Below are positions 45,503 through 55,014 of a DNA stretch of 64,000 nucleotides, piece after piece. The notes under the pieces were generated by a model. That model made no database searches. It was not told where the DNA came from and saw nothing but the letters and a program-made list of their open reading frames with translations. Source of the DNA: Lentilactobacillus curieae (GTDB taxonomy: Bacteria > Bacillota > Bacilli > Lactobacillales > Lactobacillaceae); contig NZ_CP018906.1 of the NCBI RefSeq assembly GCF_000785105.2, forward strand, positions 1,736,001 to 1,800,000, given 5' to 3'. Each line of letters begins with the position of its first letter. Positions within the stretch are counted from its first letter, which is position 1. A program made the position numbers and the translations under genes.

Positions 45503-46615
45503 ATGAATAATGGTCCAACAACTCCTGCCCCAAAGCAAAATAAAGGGCTGGGAAAGAAAATAATTATCACCGTTGTGACGTTACTGGTTATTTTACTGGC
45601 AGCAATCGGCCTCTTGGGATATAACTATTTCCAAGAGTCACTTAAACCACTTGATCCTAAAAATGAACAAGTTAGCCAAGTTCATATTCCCTTAGGGGCT
45701 TCAAACAAGCAAATTGGCTCGATCTTGCAAAATAAAAAGATTGTTAAAAGTGGAATGGTATTTGACTACTATGTTAAGTCAAACAACATGACTAATTTCC
45801 GTGCGGGCTATTACCAGTTGAAACCTTCAATGAGTTTGAAGCGAATTGCTAAGGAACTTCAAAAGGGTGGTAGTGACGAACCAATTCAAAGTGCAAAGGG
45901 TAAACTTCTTGTCATGGAAGGTGCCAATATCAAGGATATTTCATACAGAATTAGTTCAACCACTGACTTTTCAAGTAAGAGCTTTTTGAGTTTGATGAAG
46001 GATAAGACCTTTATCAATTCACTTTATAAGAAGTATCCTCAACTCCTTCAGTCAGCAATGAAAGCTAAGGATGTTAGATATCGGCTTGAGGGCTACTTGT
46101 TCCCTGCGACATATGAAGTTAAGAAGAATATGTCACTAGAAGCATTGGTTACTCAAATGGTGGCTAAAACAAATCAAGTAATGACACCTTATTATTCACA
46201 AATTAAGAAACGTCACATGACGGTTCAAGAATTTATGACTTTGGCTTCCCTTGCTGAAAAAGAGGGGGTTAATCAGACTGACAGACGTAAAATCGTTGGT
46301 GTATTTATGAATAGAATTAAAATTAATATGCCAATTCAGTCAGATATATCTGTTTTGTATTCTCTAGGAGTCAGAAATAAGGACCTTACTACCAAAGACC
46401 TACAAAATGATTCTCCATATAATTTGTACAAAAATTATGGATATGGACCAGGACCATTTGATAGCCCAAGCTTGAGTTCAATTCAAGCAGTGCTTCATCC
46501 GCTTTATCGTTCTAAGGGATATTTATATTTCGTTGCTGACACCAAAACTGGAAAGGTGTATTATTCAAAGACGTACGCTGAGCACCAGGAAAAAAGTGCG
46601 AAGTATCTACACTAA
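45503..46615 (+). CDS. mltG: Endolytic transglycosylase MltG (YceG-like)
   Basis: A 370-residue membrane protein: short cytoplasmic part, one membrane segment near residues 20-42, a LysM-like region, and the YceG catalytic domain with the Glu in LASLAEKEG near 250 and the later PIQSDISVLYSL. It cuts nascent glycan strands and sets their length. AGGAGG precedes the ATG. Confidence 0.94.
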   Translation: MNNGPTTPAPKQNKGLGKKIIITVVTLLVILLAAIGLLGYNYFQESLKPLDPKNEQVSQVHIPLGASNKQIGSILQNKKIVKSGMVFDYYVKSNNMTNFRAGYYQLKPSMSLKRIAKELQKGGSDEPIQSAKGKLLVMEGANIKDISYRISSTTDFSSKSFLSLMKDKTFINSLYKKYPQLLQSAMKAKDVRYRLEGYLFPATYEVKKNMSLEALVTQMVAKTNQVMTPYYSQIKKRHMTVQEFMTLASLAEKEGVNQTDRRKIVGVFMNRIKINMPIQSDISVLYSLGVRNKDLTTKDLQNDSPYNLYKNYGYGPGPFDSPSLSSIQAVLHPLYRSKGYLYFVADTKTGKVYYSKTYAEHQEKSAKYLH

Positions 46616-46636
46616 TTAGAATCTGAGGAGTTTGAA

Positions 46637-47308
46637 ATGAGCGCTAAGAAAAAACCGGTAGTAATCGGGGTTACTGGAGGATCAGGTAGTGGGAAAACGA
46701 CTGTTAGCCGAAAGATTTTTAATCAGCTTGCAGATAATTCAATTATGATCTTGCAACAAGATTCTTACTATAATGATCAGGCTGATATGTCAATGGAGGA
46801 GAGAAAGCAGGTTAACTATGATCATCCGCTTGCTTTTGATATTGACTTATTGGTTGCCCAGTTAAAAGATTTGTTAGATTATAAGGCAATTGAAAAGCCG
46901 GTTTACGACTATTCTCAATACACTCGAAGTGAGAAAACTATTCACCAAGAGCCTCGAGAAGTTATTATTCTGGAAGGAATCCTTCTATTAGATGATAAAC
47001 GTCTTCGAGATTTGATGGACATCAAAGTATATGTTGATACTGATGATGATATTCGAATAATTCGGAGAATTCAGCGAGACAACGGTGAACGTGGTCGTGA
47101 CTTGAATGGTATCATCAAGCAGTATCTTAGTACTGTAAAACCCATGTATCATCAATTCGTTGAGCCAACTAAACGGTATGCTGATATCATTGTTCCTGAA
47201 GGTGGGGAAAATCAAGTTGCGATTGACTTGTTAACCACCAAAATCCGTTCAATACTAGTTAAGCGTGGTAACAAACACGTTGCAAATAACACCGATTCAA
47301 CAATTTAG
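46637..47308 (+). CDS. udk: Uridine kinase
   Basis: A 223-residue kinase of pyrimidine salvage. The P-loop is [12 protein letters not shown] near residues 11-22, then [16 protein letters not shown], and [15 protein letters not shown] precedes the ATG. It lies between mltG and greA, the usual order. Confidence 0.95.
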   Translation: MSAKKKPVVIGVTGGSGSGKTTVSRKIFNQLADNSIMILQQDSYYNDQADMSMEERKQVNYDHPLAFDIDLLVAQLKDLLDYKAIEKPVYDYSQYTRSEKTIHQEPREVIILEGILLLDDKRLRDLMDIKVYVDTDDDIRIIRRIQRDNGERGRDLNGIIKQYLSTVKPMYHQFVEPTKRYADIIVPEGGENQVAIDLLTTKIRSILVKRGNKHVANNTDSTI

Positions 47309-47328
47309 ATTTAAGGGAGACATTTTAA

Positions 47329-47802
47329 ATGGCTGAAGATAGTTATCCAATGACGGCTGATGGCCGCGAAAAATTACAAGCAGAACTTGAGGACTTAAAG
47401 CTTAACCAACGTCCAAAAGTGGTTGAAAGAATTAAAATTGCTCGTTCATATGGTGATTTGTCTGAAAATTCAGAATATGAATCTGCAAAAGACGAACAAA
47501 GTATGTTAGAAAGTAGAATTCAAACTATTGAACACATGCTTCAATATGCTGAAATTATTGATTCTAACAACAGTGATAAAGATGAAGTCACTGTCGGTAA
47601 GATGGTAACGTTCCAAGAATTACCGGACGAAGAACCAGAAACTTACCAAATCGTGGGGGCTGCTGAAGCAGATCCGATGTCTGGCAAAATTTCAAACGAA
47701 TCGCCAATTGCTAAGGGATTGTTAGGTCACCGAGTAAATGATGAAGTAACAATTGAAATTCCAGCCGGTAATATGCAAGTTAAAATTACCAAGGTTGACT
47801 AA
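47329..47802 (+). CDS. greA: Transcription elongation factor GreA
   Basis: A 157-residue factor: N-terminal coiled coil (to about residue 75) with acidic tip residues ([13 protein letters not shown]), then the FKBP-like C-terminal domain ending VKITKVD. It rescues backtracked RNA polymerase by stimulating transcript cleavage. AAGGGAG precedes the ATG, and a terminator follows. Confidence 0.96.
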   Translation: MAEDSYPMTADGREKLQAELEDLKLNQRPKVVERIKIARSYGDLSENSEYESAKDEQSMLESRIQTIEHMLQYAEIIDSNNSDKDEVTVGKMVTFQELPDEEPETYQIVGAAEADPMSGKISNESPIAKGLLGHRVNDEVTIEIPAGNMQVKITKVD

Positions 47803-47831
47803 GTAGTTTGTGAATTTTTGACATACAAATC

Positions 47832-47877
47832 AAAGCCATGTTGTCTCCGTTATTTGGAAATGACATGGCTTTTTCTT
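47832..47877 (+). terminator. Intrinsic terminator after greA
   Basis: AAAGCCATGT pairs with ACATGGCTTT across a 21-base loop that itself can partly pair (TCC / GGA), followed by T residues. Confidence 0.8.
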
Positions 47878-47937
47878 TAGTATCAGACATTTAAAAATGT
47901 TTGATTTAGATAAAATGAATAATTTAGATTATAAACT

Positions 47938-47966
47938 TTGTGAAATACATTTGAGGATGTTATACT
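47938..47966 (+). promoter_or_regulatory. Promoter of the HesB-like gene
   Basis: TTGTGA and TATACT are separated by 17 bases, with a TGn extension. Transcription would start near 47973, so the upstream in-frame ATG at 47897 cannot be the start. Confidence 0.75.
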
Positions 47967-48004
47967 ATTGTAAGCGAATACAATACGATTTGGCGGTGAC
48001 AAAT

Positions 48005-48316
48005 GTGAAAATTACGGTAACTGAAGCAGCAAGTAAATGGTTTGAAGACGAGATGGGCTTAACTGACGGGAACGGTGTTCGTTTTTATGGCAAGGTGTAC
48101 GGCAATACTCCGGTTCACGATGGTTTTTCCTTGGCACTAACTAGAGATGACCATCCTAAGGAAGTTTACGCTGAAACTGAGAAAGATGGCATCAAGTTCT
48201 TCGTTGATGAGGGTGACGAGTGGTTCTTTAAAGGATACGATCTAACAGTGGATTTTGATCCTGAACTGTCTGACGATGTTACCTATCGTTATGAAGAAAA
48301 TGGCGAATTAGAATAA
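48005..48316 (+). CDS. HesB/YneR-like protein (iron-sulfur scaffold superfamily fold)
   Basis: A 103-residue protein with the start KITVTEAASKWFEDEMG and the core GVRFYGKVYGNTPVHDGFSLAL, as in YneR-type members. It has no Cys, so the cluster-binding cysteines of IscA/SufA are absent and a carrier role is doubtful. The start is GTG at 48005, with GGCGGTGA upstream. Confidence 0.8.
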   Translation: MKITVTEAASKWFEDEMGLTDGNGVRFYGKVYGNTPVHDGFSLALTRDDHPKEVYAETEKDGIKFFVDEGDEWFFKGYDLTVDFDPELSDDVTYRYEENGELE

Positions 48317-48363
48317 ATAAGAATTGATTGACGGATATTGTCAGGGGTGGAATTCGACCTAAT

Positions 48364-48408
48364 AAAGAAGGACTACGATGTATTTTTTCAACATCGTAGT
48401 CCTTCTTT
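48364..48408. terminator. Bidirectional terminator between the HesB-like gene and yfhO
   Basis: A perfect 18-base-pair stem (AAAGAAGGACTACGATGT and complement) has a nine-base AT loop; the flanking genes converge. Confidence 0.9.
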
Positions 48409-48425
48409 AATGCCATTATTAATGC

Positions 48426-51047
48426 TTAATATCTTCGATTTCGTTTGAAAATAAAGTGACCTCCAATTAATCCCAATATTGTTATTCCAGTTAGGATAAC
48501 TCCTAAAACCATGCCCTGTGGGTGATACGTAAATGCGACTTTTTGGCCATGTTTAGGGTTATTTAGGTAAATGAATGTGTTAGCCCATTTGTGGATCTTA
48601 ACTGGTTTTCCGTCAATTGTTGCGCTCCATCCTTGCTCATAGGGGATGGAAGTGATGATCTGCTTTGAATTTTTCGACTTAAAGTTAGCCGTAAGTTGGG
48701 TGCTGCTATGCTGTTTTACATTACCGGCGTCACTTTTAACTCGGTTTACCCAATTAAGCAGGATTGGTTTATTTAATTGGTAGAAGCGCATCGATGACAA
48801 CCAAATGTTTTGCTTAGTGGTGCTTATAGTAATGCTAACATCTTTAGATTGAGTACTTGTATTTGCGATGTTTACTACGACAGGGTGCTTATATGGCTTA
48901 AATTGGTGAATGGCCACCCCGTCTGCAGTAATTGAAATGTCTTTCAGTGGGGCCTGTTCACTCAACTCCATATACAATGAACTGTGAGCTTTTACATGAA
49001 TCTTTGCACTTATAGTTGCCGGCTTTAATAATGACTTTTTGCTGAGGATGGCATTATCAAACTTATTGATTGGGTTGGTATTGTTGGCAACATAATTTTT
49101 GGGATTTACTTGAGTGAAGAGCTGACCACGTACACCTAATTGTTTTGCTAAGTCGTTTTGATATTGTAATGGGTCGGCGTCGCGGTACTTAGGTGGATTA
49201 TTGGATAATTCTGATTTAAAAATTATTGGTAGAGCAGCGGGATTTTCGTAAACATCCAAATATTTAGATCTATCGATTAATGAGTATGCCTCAAGTTCGG
49301 GCCTAGTAGTGTTTAAGTTTGTGATTGATTTAAAAATTTCTTGCTCAGCTCTTGAAGCGAAAGGATTTTCTGATAATGAGTATTTGAATCCTAATAAAGC
49401 GTCTGTAAAAAGCGTGGGGTTAGTATACACCACAAAAGCATCGCCATTTGGATTACCGATATTACCGTAAAATTTCGAGACGTTATTTTCTAGTGTTGAG
49501 GAGAAATTCGACCCACCATTGTAATTACCAGTTAAAGCATCGTTTTTTGATCTCTGAAATGTTTCGTTCACTCTAAAAAATGAAGAGTCCTGTTTGTTAA
49601 GCATTTTGGAGGCGTCATTAGTAATTGTCGCAAAGTTTGCGTACTCACTTGCACTTAAATAAGAAATGCTATTTAAAGAGTTAACTAGATTTAAGCTCAT
49701 TTCACCACCAACCAATATCAGCATTCCGATTTGGATTAGTTTACTGCTACGATTACTGTTTGCAATAACTATTAATGCGATGGTGGCAGTTACATATACA
49801 ACTCCAAAAATAAAGGTTCCTGAATTCATGTATTCAAATTTCTTAATGTTGGCGAAAATGTACAGTAGGCCAACAATTATTAGGATACTTGAGATGGCCA
49901 TCGGAATCTCTCTGAGCCTATCAGTTCTAATTGTTTGATATGCCCGGAAACCGATAAAAATCATCCAGAAAGAAAAAATGTATGAGAATCGGTATGAATA
50001 CCAAACAGGTAGTTGAAATGCGTGCCATAAAATATCTAAAGGATTAAAACACATTGATATCACGAAAAATGCTGTGACTATCAACCCGATGATTTTATCT
50101 TGTTTTGGGAATTGTTTGGATACGAAGAAATATAGAAACGTGAAGATAACTAAGCTGGCCACAAATAAATTAGGGGTTCCGTTTGGCATTTGTTTAAAGT
50201 CGAACGCACCATTGATAAACTTACCAATCATCAACAATGGATTGTACTCAAATTTAAATTTAAGTTCGTTTGTTGAATAGGCTACCTTACTGTTCAAAAG
50301 AGACATGAAAGTTGGGATTGTGATCCATGCTGACAATAATGCAGAGATTAAAAAGTGAATTACGTAATGGCCAATCCTCTTAAGATAGTCAACAAAGTTA
50401 CTTGCTAGAGGAATACTGTATAAAATAACGTAAATTGTCGAGAATAAAGCAATCATGTACGCCATATAATAATTAATCATAAGCATTGCTGCCATTGTAC
50501 CGATAAATAATTTTGATTTACCGTTAGCAATTAATGCTTCTAAACCAAGGAAAATCAGTGGCAACAAAATAACGGCGTCAATCCACAATAAATTAAGCTG
50601 GTTGGCAACCATCCAACCCATTAATGCGTACGAAGTAGAAAAGGATACTACTGAAAATGATTTATCTGAGAACCTGTTGGTCAAAAAAATACTACACGTT
50701 AATCCAGCCAAAGCATATTTGAGAATTGTGATTATGCCAATTACAGATGGCAATGCTTTTACAGGGAACAATAGCAAAAGTAGATTGAGGGGACTCATTA
50801 GGTAATAGCTCCATGTCCCAATCATATTTCCACCTAGAGCTTTTTGAAAACTGTATAGGATTGATGAGGGATCTGAAGTTAGAGCATTTTTGAAAAACGC
50901 ATAAAAGTCAACATATTGCTGCCCCAGATCAACTGTTAGCACAGACGAGCTACCAAACGGTGCAAATCCTCTAAAGATAAAGTAGGCAGTTACGATTACA
51001 AGTGGAATTAAAAAACTTAATGAATAAATCGATTTTTTTGTTTTCAT
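48426..51047 (-). CDS. yfhO: YfhO-family membrane protein
   Basis: An 873-residue protein. Residues 1-460 hold about 12 membrane segments, followed by a large extracellular part (about 460-840) and a final membrane segment with a basic end. This is the GT-C-like YfhO layout. In Bacillus and Listeria such proteins are linked to glycosylation of lipoteichoic acid together with a lipid-linked sugar transferase (CsbB/GtlA type); no such partner is in this window. AAAGGAAG precedes the ATG. It is monocistronic and on the opposite strand to its neighbours. Confidence 0.85.
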   Translation of the reverse strand: MKTKKSIYSLSFLIPLVIVTAYFIFRGFAPFGSSSVLTVDLGQQYVDFYAFFKNALTSDPSSILYSFQKALGGNMIGTWSYYLMSPLNLLLLLFPVKALPSVIGIITILKYALAGLTCSIFLTNRFSDKSFSVVSFSTSYALMGWMVANQLNLLWIDAVILLPLIFLGLEALIANGKSKLFIGTMAAMLMINYYMAYMIALFSTIYVILYSIPLASNFVDYLKRIGHYVIHFLISALLSAWITIPTFMSLLNSKVAYSTNELKFKFEYNPLLMIGKFINGAFDFKQMPNGTPNLFVASLVIFTFLYFFVSKQFPKQDKIIGLIVTAFFVISMCFNPLDILWHAFQLPVWYSYRFSYIFSFWMIFIGFRAYQTIRTDRLREIPMAISSILIIVGLLYIFANIKKFEYMNSGTFIFGVVYVTATIALIVIANSNRSSKLIQIGMLILVGGEMSLNLVNSLNSISYLSASEYANFATITNDASKMLNKQDSSFFRVNETFQRSKNDALTGNYNGGSNFSSTLENNVSKFYGNIGNPNGDAFVVYTNPTLFTDALLGFKYSLSENPFASRAEQEIFKSITNLNTTRPELEAYSLIDRSKYLDVYENPAALPIIFKSELSNNPPKYRDADPLQYQNDLAKQLGVRGQLFTQVNPKNYVANNTNPINKFDNAILSKKSLLKPATISAKIHVKAHSSLYMELSEQAPLKDISITADGVAIHQFKPYKHPVVVNIANTSTQSKDVSITISTTKQNIWLSSMRFYQLNKPILLNWVNRVKSDAGNVKQHSSTQLTANFKSKNSKQIITSIPYEQGWSATIDGKPVKIHKWANTFIYLNNPKHGQKVAFTYHPQGMVLGVILTGITILGLIGGHFIFKRNRRY

Positions 51048-51080
51048 AGTGACTTCCTTTGCGACATTTTAACAAATTTT

Positions 51081-51089
51081 AGAATAGCA
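51081..51089 (-). promoter_or_regulatory. Extended -10 element of yfhO
   Basis: On the minus strand TGCTATTCT, about 34 bases before the yfhO ATG. The -35 is weak. A second TGTTAAAAT lies nearer the gene. Confidence 0.4.
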
Positions 51090-51138
51090 TAAATAAGTTA
51101 AAGATTGTTGAAGCATTCTAGTTTTTAAACAGAAATTC

Positions 51139-51147
51139 TGATAAAAT
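51139..51147 (+). promoter_or_regulatory. Extended -10 element of the class B PBP gene
   Basis: TGATAAAAT lies 27 bases before the TTG start. The -35 is weak. Confidence 0.45.
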
Positions 51148-51173
51148 TAAGTTTACGCGAGGAGTTAAGAATA

Positions 51174-53222
51174 TTGAAATTATTTAAAGGCAAAAACAAG
51201 AAAAATAAAAGTTCAAAAGCGGCTTCACTACCCTTTAGAATCAACATTATTTTTATGGTAGTCGGGGTCTTATTTATTGCATTACTTACAAGATTAGGAT
51301 ATCTGCAAGTAGTTAACGGAGCAAAAATGAAGGCTGAAGCAAATCGTAGTGACACGACAGTGGTTTCAGCTAATACTCAACGGGGGATGATTTACGATTC
51401 AACTGGCCAAGTATTAGTTGGAAATTCTGCCCACCAAGCAATTACGTACACTAAGGGTGTTAATGCCCTTTCTACTGATATGTATGCGACAGCAAAAAAA
51501 TTAGCTCAATTTGTTAAGGTACAAACCGGCACATTGACTGAGCGTCAGTTAGCTGATTATTACCTGGCAAATAATGACAATTTGAAAAAAGTTTTGGAAC
51601 AAATTCCAAATTCAGCTCAATATAACGATGATGCTAAGTATAATAAAGCATTAGCATATGTACAGAGCCACAAAATTAACTTTACTGCTTCCGACAAGAA
51701 CGCAGCAGAAATTTTTGCCAAAATGAGTGGTGCTTACCAACTGTCCACAGTTAATATTAAGGACAGCGGAGTAACAAACACTGAAATAGCTCAAGTTGGT
51801 GAACATTTATCCGAACTAGAAGGCGTTAATATTGGTACAAGTTGGAGCCGAAACTACCCAGTTGGTCAATCTATTCAAGGGCTTACAGGAACCGTTTCAA
51901 CAGAAAAGGCGGGTCTACCTTCTGATCGGGTTAATGAGTTGTTGGCTCAAGGATACTCGCGAAATGACCAGGTTGGTCAAAGCTACTTGGAACAAAAATA
52001 TGAACCCGTTTTACGAGGCTCAAAGTCCCAAACACAAGTTTACTTGAACAGTCAAAATGAAATCACCAAGGAAGTTAAAAAGTATGGTGGCCAAAAGGGT
52101 GATAATCTACAGTTGACGATTAATGCTAACTTCCAAAAGAAGTTATCTTCACTTGTAAAATCTGCTGAGCAAGGTGCAGGTGGATATTCAACTGGAACCT
52201 ATGCGGTCGTTATGAATCCTAATAATGGTGCCATTTACGGTATGGCTGGTGTTGATCGGAATCCAAAGACACAAAAGATTACCAGTAATGATTTGGGAAA
52301 CATAAATAGTTCAATCGTTATGGGATCTGTTGTTAAAGGAGCAATGGTTTCTGGAGCACTTCAGGATGGAGTTATTACACCAACAAATAGTACGATGACT
52401 GATTTTCCAATCCATATTGGTGGAGTAACCAAATCCTCTTGGTTCAATAAAAAAGGCGGAGCAAATATTGCAGTCGATGCGGCTGGGGCACTGGAAGTAT
52501 CTTCTAACTCATATATGATGCAACTCGCAATGAAGGAAGCCAAGTTTAAGTACGTAGATGGTGCTGCATTAACCATGAATCCATCGATTTTCACCAAATT
52601 AAGGGCACATTTCTCTCAATTTGGACTAGGTGTTAAGACTGGAATCGATATTCCTGGTGAGACTACTGGTCTTCAAGGTGCAAGCGATTTTGGCCATATT
52701 GGTTCAGCACTTGATCTTTCATTTGGTAACTATGATGCGTACACCACAATGCAAGTTGCACAGTACATGTCAACAATTGCTAATGGTGGATACAGGATTC
52801 AGCCTCATATTGTTTCAGCAATCCGAGGAACCAGTAAGAATGGTGGCCTCGGTGCTATCAAGGACACGGTAACCCCAAATGTCCTGAATTATGTAAGCAT
52901 GACCCCAGCACAACGTAAATTAGTCAAACGTGGATTGTATCAAGTGGTTCATGGAAGTAATCAATACAAAACTGGTGGTCAACTATCATCTATCAAGCCA
53001 GAAATTTCTGCCAAAACTGGTACTGCCCAAACATTTTATAATGGTAATGAGACAGTTACTTTAAGTTTAGCCTCATTTGCACCTTCTAAGCATCCGCAAG
53101 TGGTAGTTGCATTGGCAATGCCTAATTTGGGAGTTAATGCTGAAAGCAATAACATGCAACTAGCAAAGAAAATTTACTCTGCATTTTGGTCAACCGTCCA
53201 ATCAAAATCAACTGTTAAGTAA
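51174..53222 (+). CDS. Class B penicillin-binding protein (PBP2b-like transpeptidase)
   Basis: A 682-residue transpeptidase: short basic cytoplasmic start, one membrane segment near residues 22-45, a dimerisation/pedestal domain, and the penicillin-binding domain with S385xxK388 (SVVK), SSN near 444 and KTGTAQ near 613. It cross-links peptidoglycan in elongation or division. GAGGAG precedes the TTG start. The order PBP-rpmG-5FCL-gluP-yqgQ-glcK matches the Bacillus pbpA region. Confidence 0.92.
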   Translation: MKLFKGKNKKNKSSKAASLPFRINIIFMVVGVLFIALLTRLGYLQVVNGAKMKAEANRSDTTVVSANTQRGMIYDSTGQVLVGNSAHQAITYTKGVNALSTDMYATAKKLAQFVKVQTGTLTERQLADYYLANNDNLKKVLEQIPNSAQYNDDAKYNKALAYVQSHKINFTASDKNAAEIFAKMSGAYQLSTVNIKDSGVTNTEIAQVGEHLSELEGVNIGTSWSRNYPVGQSIQGLTGTVSTEKAGLPSDRVNELLAQGYSRNDQVGQSYLEQKYEPVLRGSKSQTQVYLNSQNEITKEVKKYGGQKGDNLQLTINANFQKKLSSLVKSAEQGAGGYSTGTYAVVMNPNNGAIYGMAGVDRNPKTQKITSNDLGNINSSIVMGSVVKGAMVSGALQDGVITPTNSTMTDFPIHIGGVTKSSWFNKKGGANIAVDAAGALEVSSNSYMMQLAMKEAKFKYVDGAALTMNPSIFTKLRAHFSQFGLGVKTGIDIPGETTGLQGASDFGHIGSALDLSFGNYDAYTTMQVAQYMSTIANGGYRIQPHIVSAIRGTSKNGGLGAIKDTVTPNVLNYVSMTPAQRKLVKRGLYQVVHGSNQYKTGGQLSSIKPEISAKTGTAQTFYNGNETVTLSLASFAPSKHPQVVVALAMPNLGVNAESNNMQLAKKIYSAFWSTVQSKSTVK

Positions 53223-53270
53223 ATTTACTTAACAATTATCTATAATGTACTGGTAAATTTTGACTATTGA

Positions 53271-53279
53271 TGATAGAAT
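53271..53279 (+). promoter_or_regulatory. Extended -10 element upstream of rpmG
   Basis: TGATAGAAT lies 55 bases before the rpmG ATG. It suggests that rpmG can be expressed apart from the PBP gene. Confidence 0.4.
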
Positions 53280-53333
53280 ATCAAGAGTTGAGGTTATTAC
53301 TAGCCACATTTAAATGTTTGGAGGTTATATTCC

Positions 53334-53483
53334 ATGCGAGTACACATTACAATGGAATGTACTGAATGCCACGAACGCACATACTTATCAAGCAAAAACC
53401 GTCGTAACAATCCAGACCGTTTGGAGCTTAACAAGTACTGCCCTCGTGACCGTAAAGTTACATTACATCGCGAAACAAAATAA
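53334..53483 (+). CDS. rpmG: 50S ribosomal protein L33
   Basis: A 49-residue basic protein: [17 protein letters not shown], then [17 protein letters not shown] and the end TLHRETK. Only three of four zinc Cys are present (C9, C12 and one in KYCPRD), a state also seen in other L33 copies. GGAGGT precedes the ATG. Confidence 0.95.
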   Translation: MRVHITMECTECHERTYLSSKNRRNNPDRLELNKYCPRDRKVTLHRETK

Positions 53484-53511
53484 GGTTTGGGGTAAATACC
53501 CAAACCTTTTT
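53482..53511 (+). terminator. Intrinsic terminator overlapping the rpmG stop codon
   Basis: GGTTTGGG pairs with CCCAAACC, followed by five T; the left arm starts in the stop codon. Confidence 0.8.
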
Positions 53512-53542
53512 ATTATACATAGAAAAAATGGTGGTGAGCGGA

Positions 53543-54082
53543 ATGAAGAAGTCAGAGATTAGAAAGTCAGTAATACCTGCGCTGTCTGAATATGTTAAGT
53601 CTCCAGCTGGTAGAGCCAATGCTCAGGATTTGTACCAACAACTGTTTGAAAGCGATGATTTTAAACAGAGTAGTACTGTTGGGGTTACGCTTAACATGGA
53701 AGATGAGTTGGATACTCAGCCAATCATTGATAAACTGAACAACCTGAATAAGCGTGTAGTTGTCCCTAGAACCTTACCGGACTTTCAAATGGAGTTCGTG
53801 GTACTTGATGAACGAACTCGCCTTGAAAGAACCAAATTTGGGGTTAGAGAGCCGGTTGGTGGCCAAGTTGTTGATCCAAGTGATATTGACTTACTAATTG
53901 TTCCAGGGGTTGCCTTTACTCCGTTAGGGGAAAGAGTCGGGTTTGGGGCTGGATTTTATGATCGCTATTTAAAGAAATTTTCAGGCCGAACCATTACGCT
54001 TGCCCTAAAACCACAATTTTTTGACAAGGCGGATTGGGTAGTAGATGATTATGATGTTTTAGTTCAGCAGGTTTTTCATTAA
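53543..54082 (+). CDS. 5-formyltetrahydrofolate cyclo-ligase
   Basis: A 179-residue enzyme that converts 5-formyl-THF to methenyl-THF with ATP. Seen: basic N-terminal helix MKKSEIRKSV, then LIVPGVAFTPLGERVGFGAGFYDRYL, which holds the conserved GxGxGxYDR loop. The ATG at 53543 is preceded by GGTGAG; an ATG at 53528 is less likely. In Bacillus the gene is yqgN. Confidence 0.93.
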   Translation: MKKSEIRKSVIPALSEYVKSPAGRANAQDLYQQLFESDDFKQSSTVGVTLNMEDELDTQPIIDKLNNLNKRVVVPRTLPDFQMEFVVLDERTRLERTKFGVREPVGGQVVDPSDIDLLIVPGVAFTPLGERVGFGAGFYDRYLKKFSGRTITLALKPQFFDKADWVVDDYDVLVQQVFH

Positions 54083-54094
54083 GGGAGAATTAAA

Positions 54095-54751
54095 TTGATA
54101 AGACAAAGACCGTTTATGACGTACATTCTGTTAGGAATCATGGTTGTTGTGTACGGATTAATGACACTAAGTGGCGGTACCCAAAATGCTGGTGTCTTAG
54201 TAGAATTTGGTGCTAAATACAATCCGTTGATTGTCGCTGGACAATACTGGCGATTCGTTACCCCAATTTTTATCCATATCGGGTTTACCCATATCCTTAT
54301 GAATGGGATAACACTTTACTTTATTGGTCAGTATGTGGAAAATATTTTCGGCCACCTGCGATTCTTCATCATTTTTATGGCTTCTGGAATTGTGGGAAAT
54401 ATTGCCAGTTTTGCATTTAGTGATGGCCTTTCAGCGGGAGCTAGTACCGCAATTTTTGGCTTATTTGGAGCATTTTTGATGCTTGGAGAAAGCTTTCAAG
54501 ACAATCCGGCAATTGTGTCACTAGCTAAGACGTTCTTAGTATTTATCGTCTTGAACATTGCGGTTGACCTATTTGCATCAGGAATAGATATTGCTGGTCA
54601 TTTAGGAGGATTAGTTGCCGGATTCTTAAGTGCATACGTTGTTGGAGTAAGCTTTGATAAGGTGTCTCCGGTTAAAAGAGCCATTTCAACAATTATGTTG
54701 ATATTTGTTGCTGGAGCAATTTTATACCTAGGTTTTAGCAAAAATATGTAA
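54095..54751 (+). CDS. gluP: Rhomboid intramembrane serine protease GluP-like
   Basis: A 218-residue protein with about six membrane segments. The catalytic Ser lies in GASTAIFG and the His in AGHLGG; the HxxxN oxyanion region is HILMNGI. It is the short form without the large soluble domains of Bacillus YqgP. The start is TTG at 54095, with AAGGGAG upstream. Confidence 0.92.
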   Translation: MIRQRPFMTYILLGIMVVVYGLMTLSGGTQNAGVLVEFGAKYNPLIVAGQYWRFVTPIFIHIGFTHILMNGITLYFIGQYVENIFGHLRFFIIFMASGIVGNIASFAFSDGLSAGASTAIFGLFGAFLMLGESFQDNPAIVSLAKTFLVFIVLNIAVDLFASGIDIAGHLGGLVAGFLSAYVVGVSFDKVSPVKRAISTIMLIFVAGAILYLGFSKNM

Positions 54752-54795
54752 AAAATTTTCCAAATCGAAAGAAATTTTTATTAGGATGTGAGATA

Positions 54796-54999
54796 ATGAA
54801 AACGCTATATGATGTTCAACAGCTTCTTAAAAAGTTCGATATTTACGTTTACGTTGGAAAAAGGATTTGGGATATTGAAGTTATGGCGTTGGAACTCGAC
54901 CATCTGCATGAAGCCAAACTTATTTCTCAAGACGAATTTTTGCACGCCAAAATGGTTTTAAATCGGGAGCATCGTGTGGAAGAAAAGAAACAAAAATAG
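54796..54999 (+). CDS. yqgQ: YqgQ family protein (DUF910)
   Basis: A 67-residue three-helix protein (TLYDVQQLLKKFDIYVYVG, then a Met/Glu-rich helix). The function is unknown; it lies before glcK across Firmicutes. AGGATGTGAG precedes the ATG. Confidence 0.88.
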   Translation: MKTLYDVQQLLKKFDIYVYVGKRIWDIEVMALELDHLHEAKLISQDEFLHAKMVLNREHRVEEKKQK

Positions 55000-55014
55000 T
55001 AGGAGGAAGTAAGT

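Noticed and set aside
47897-48004. Possible 36-residue N-terminal extension of the HesB-like protein
   Set aside because: A good promoter (TTGTGA-17-TATACT) lies inside it, so the mRNA would start after this ATG; the family start is at 48005.
38601-48408. The terminators at 38601 and 48364 share CTACGATGT
   Set aside because: The shared part is only nine bases and the arms differ otherwise; chance or a common stem preference is enough.
49666-50805. Open frames opposite yfhO
   Set aside because: They are hydrophobic mirror frames of a membrane protein, with no ribosome sites and no family signal.
54752-54795. A possible weak hairpin (AAAAATTT / AAATTTTT) between gluP and yqgQ
   Set aside because: It is only AT pairs with a long loop and would be unstable; I do not call it a terminator.
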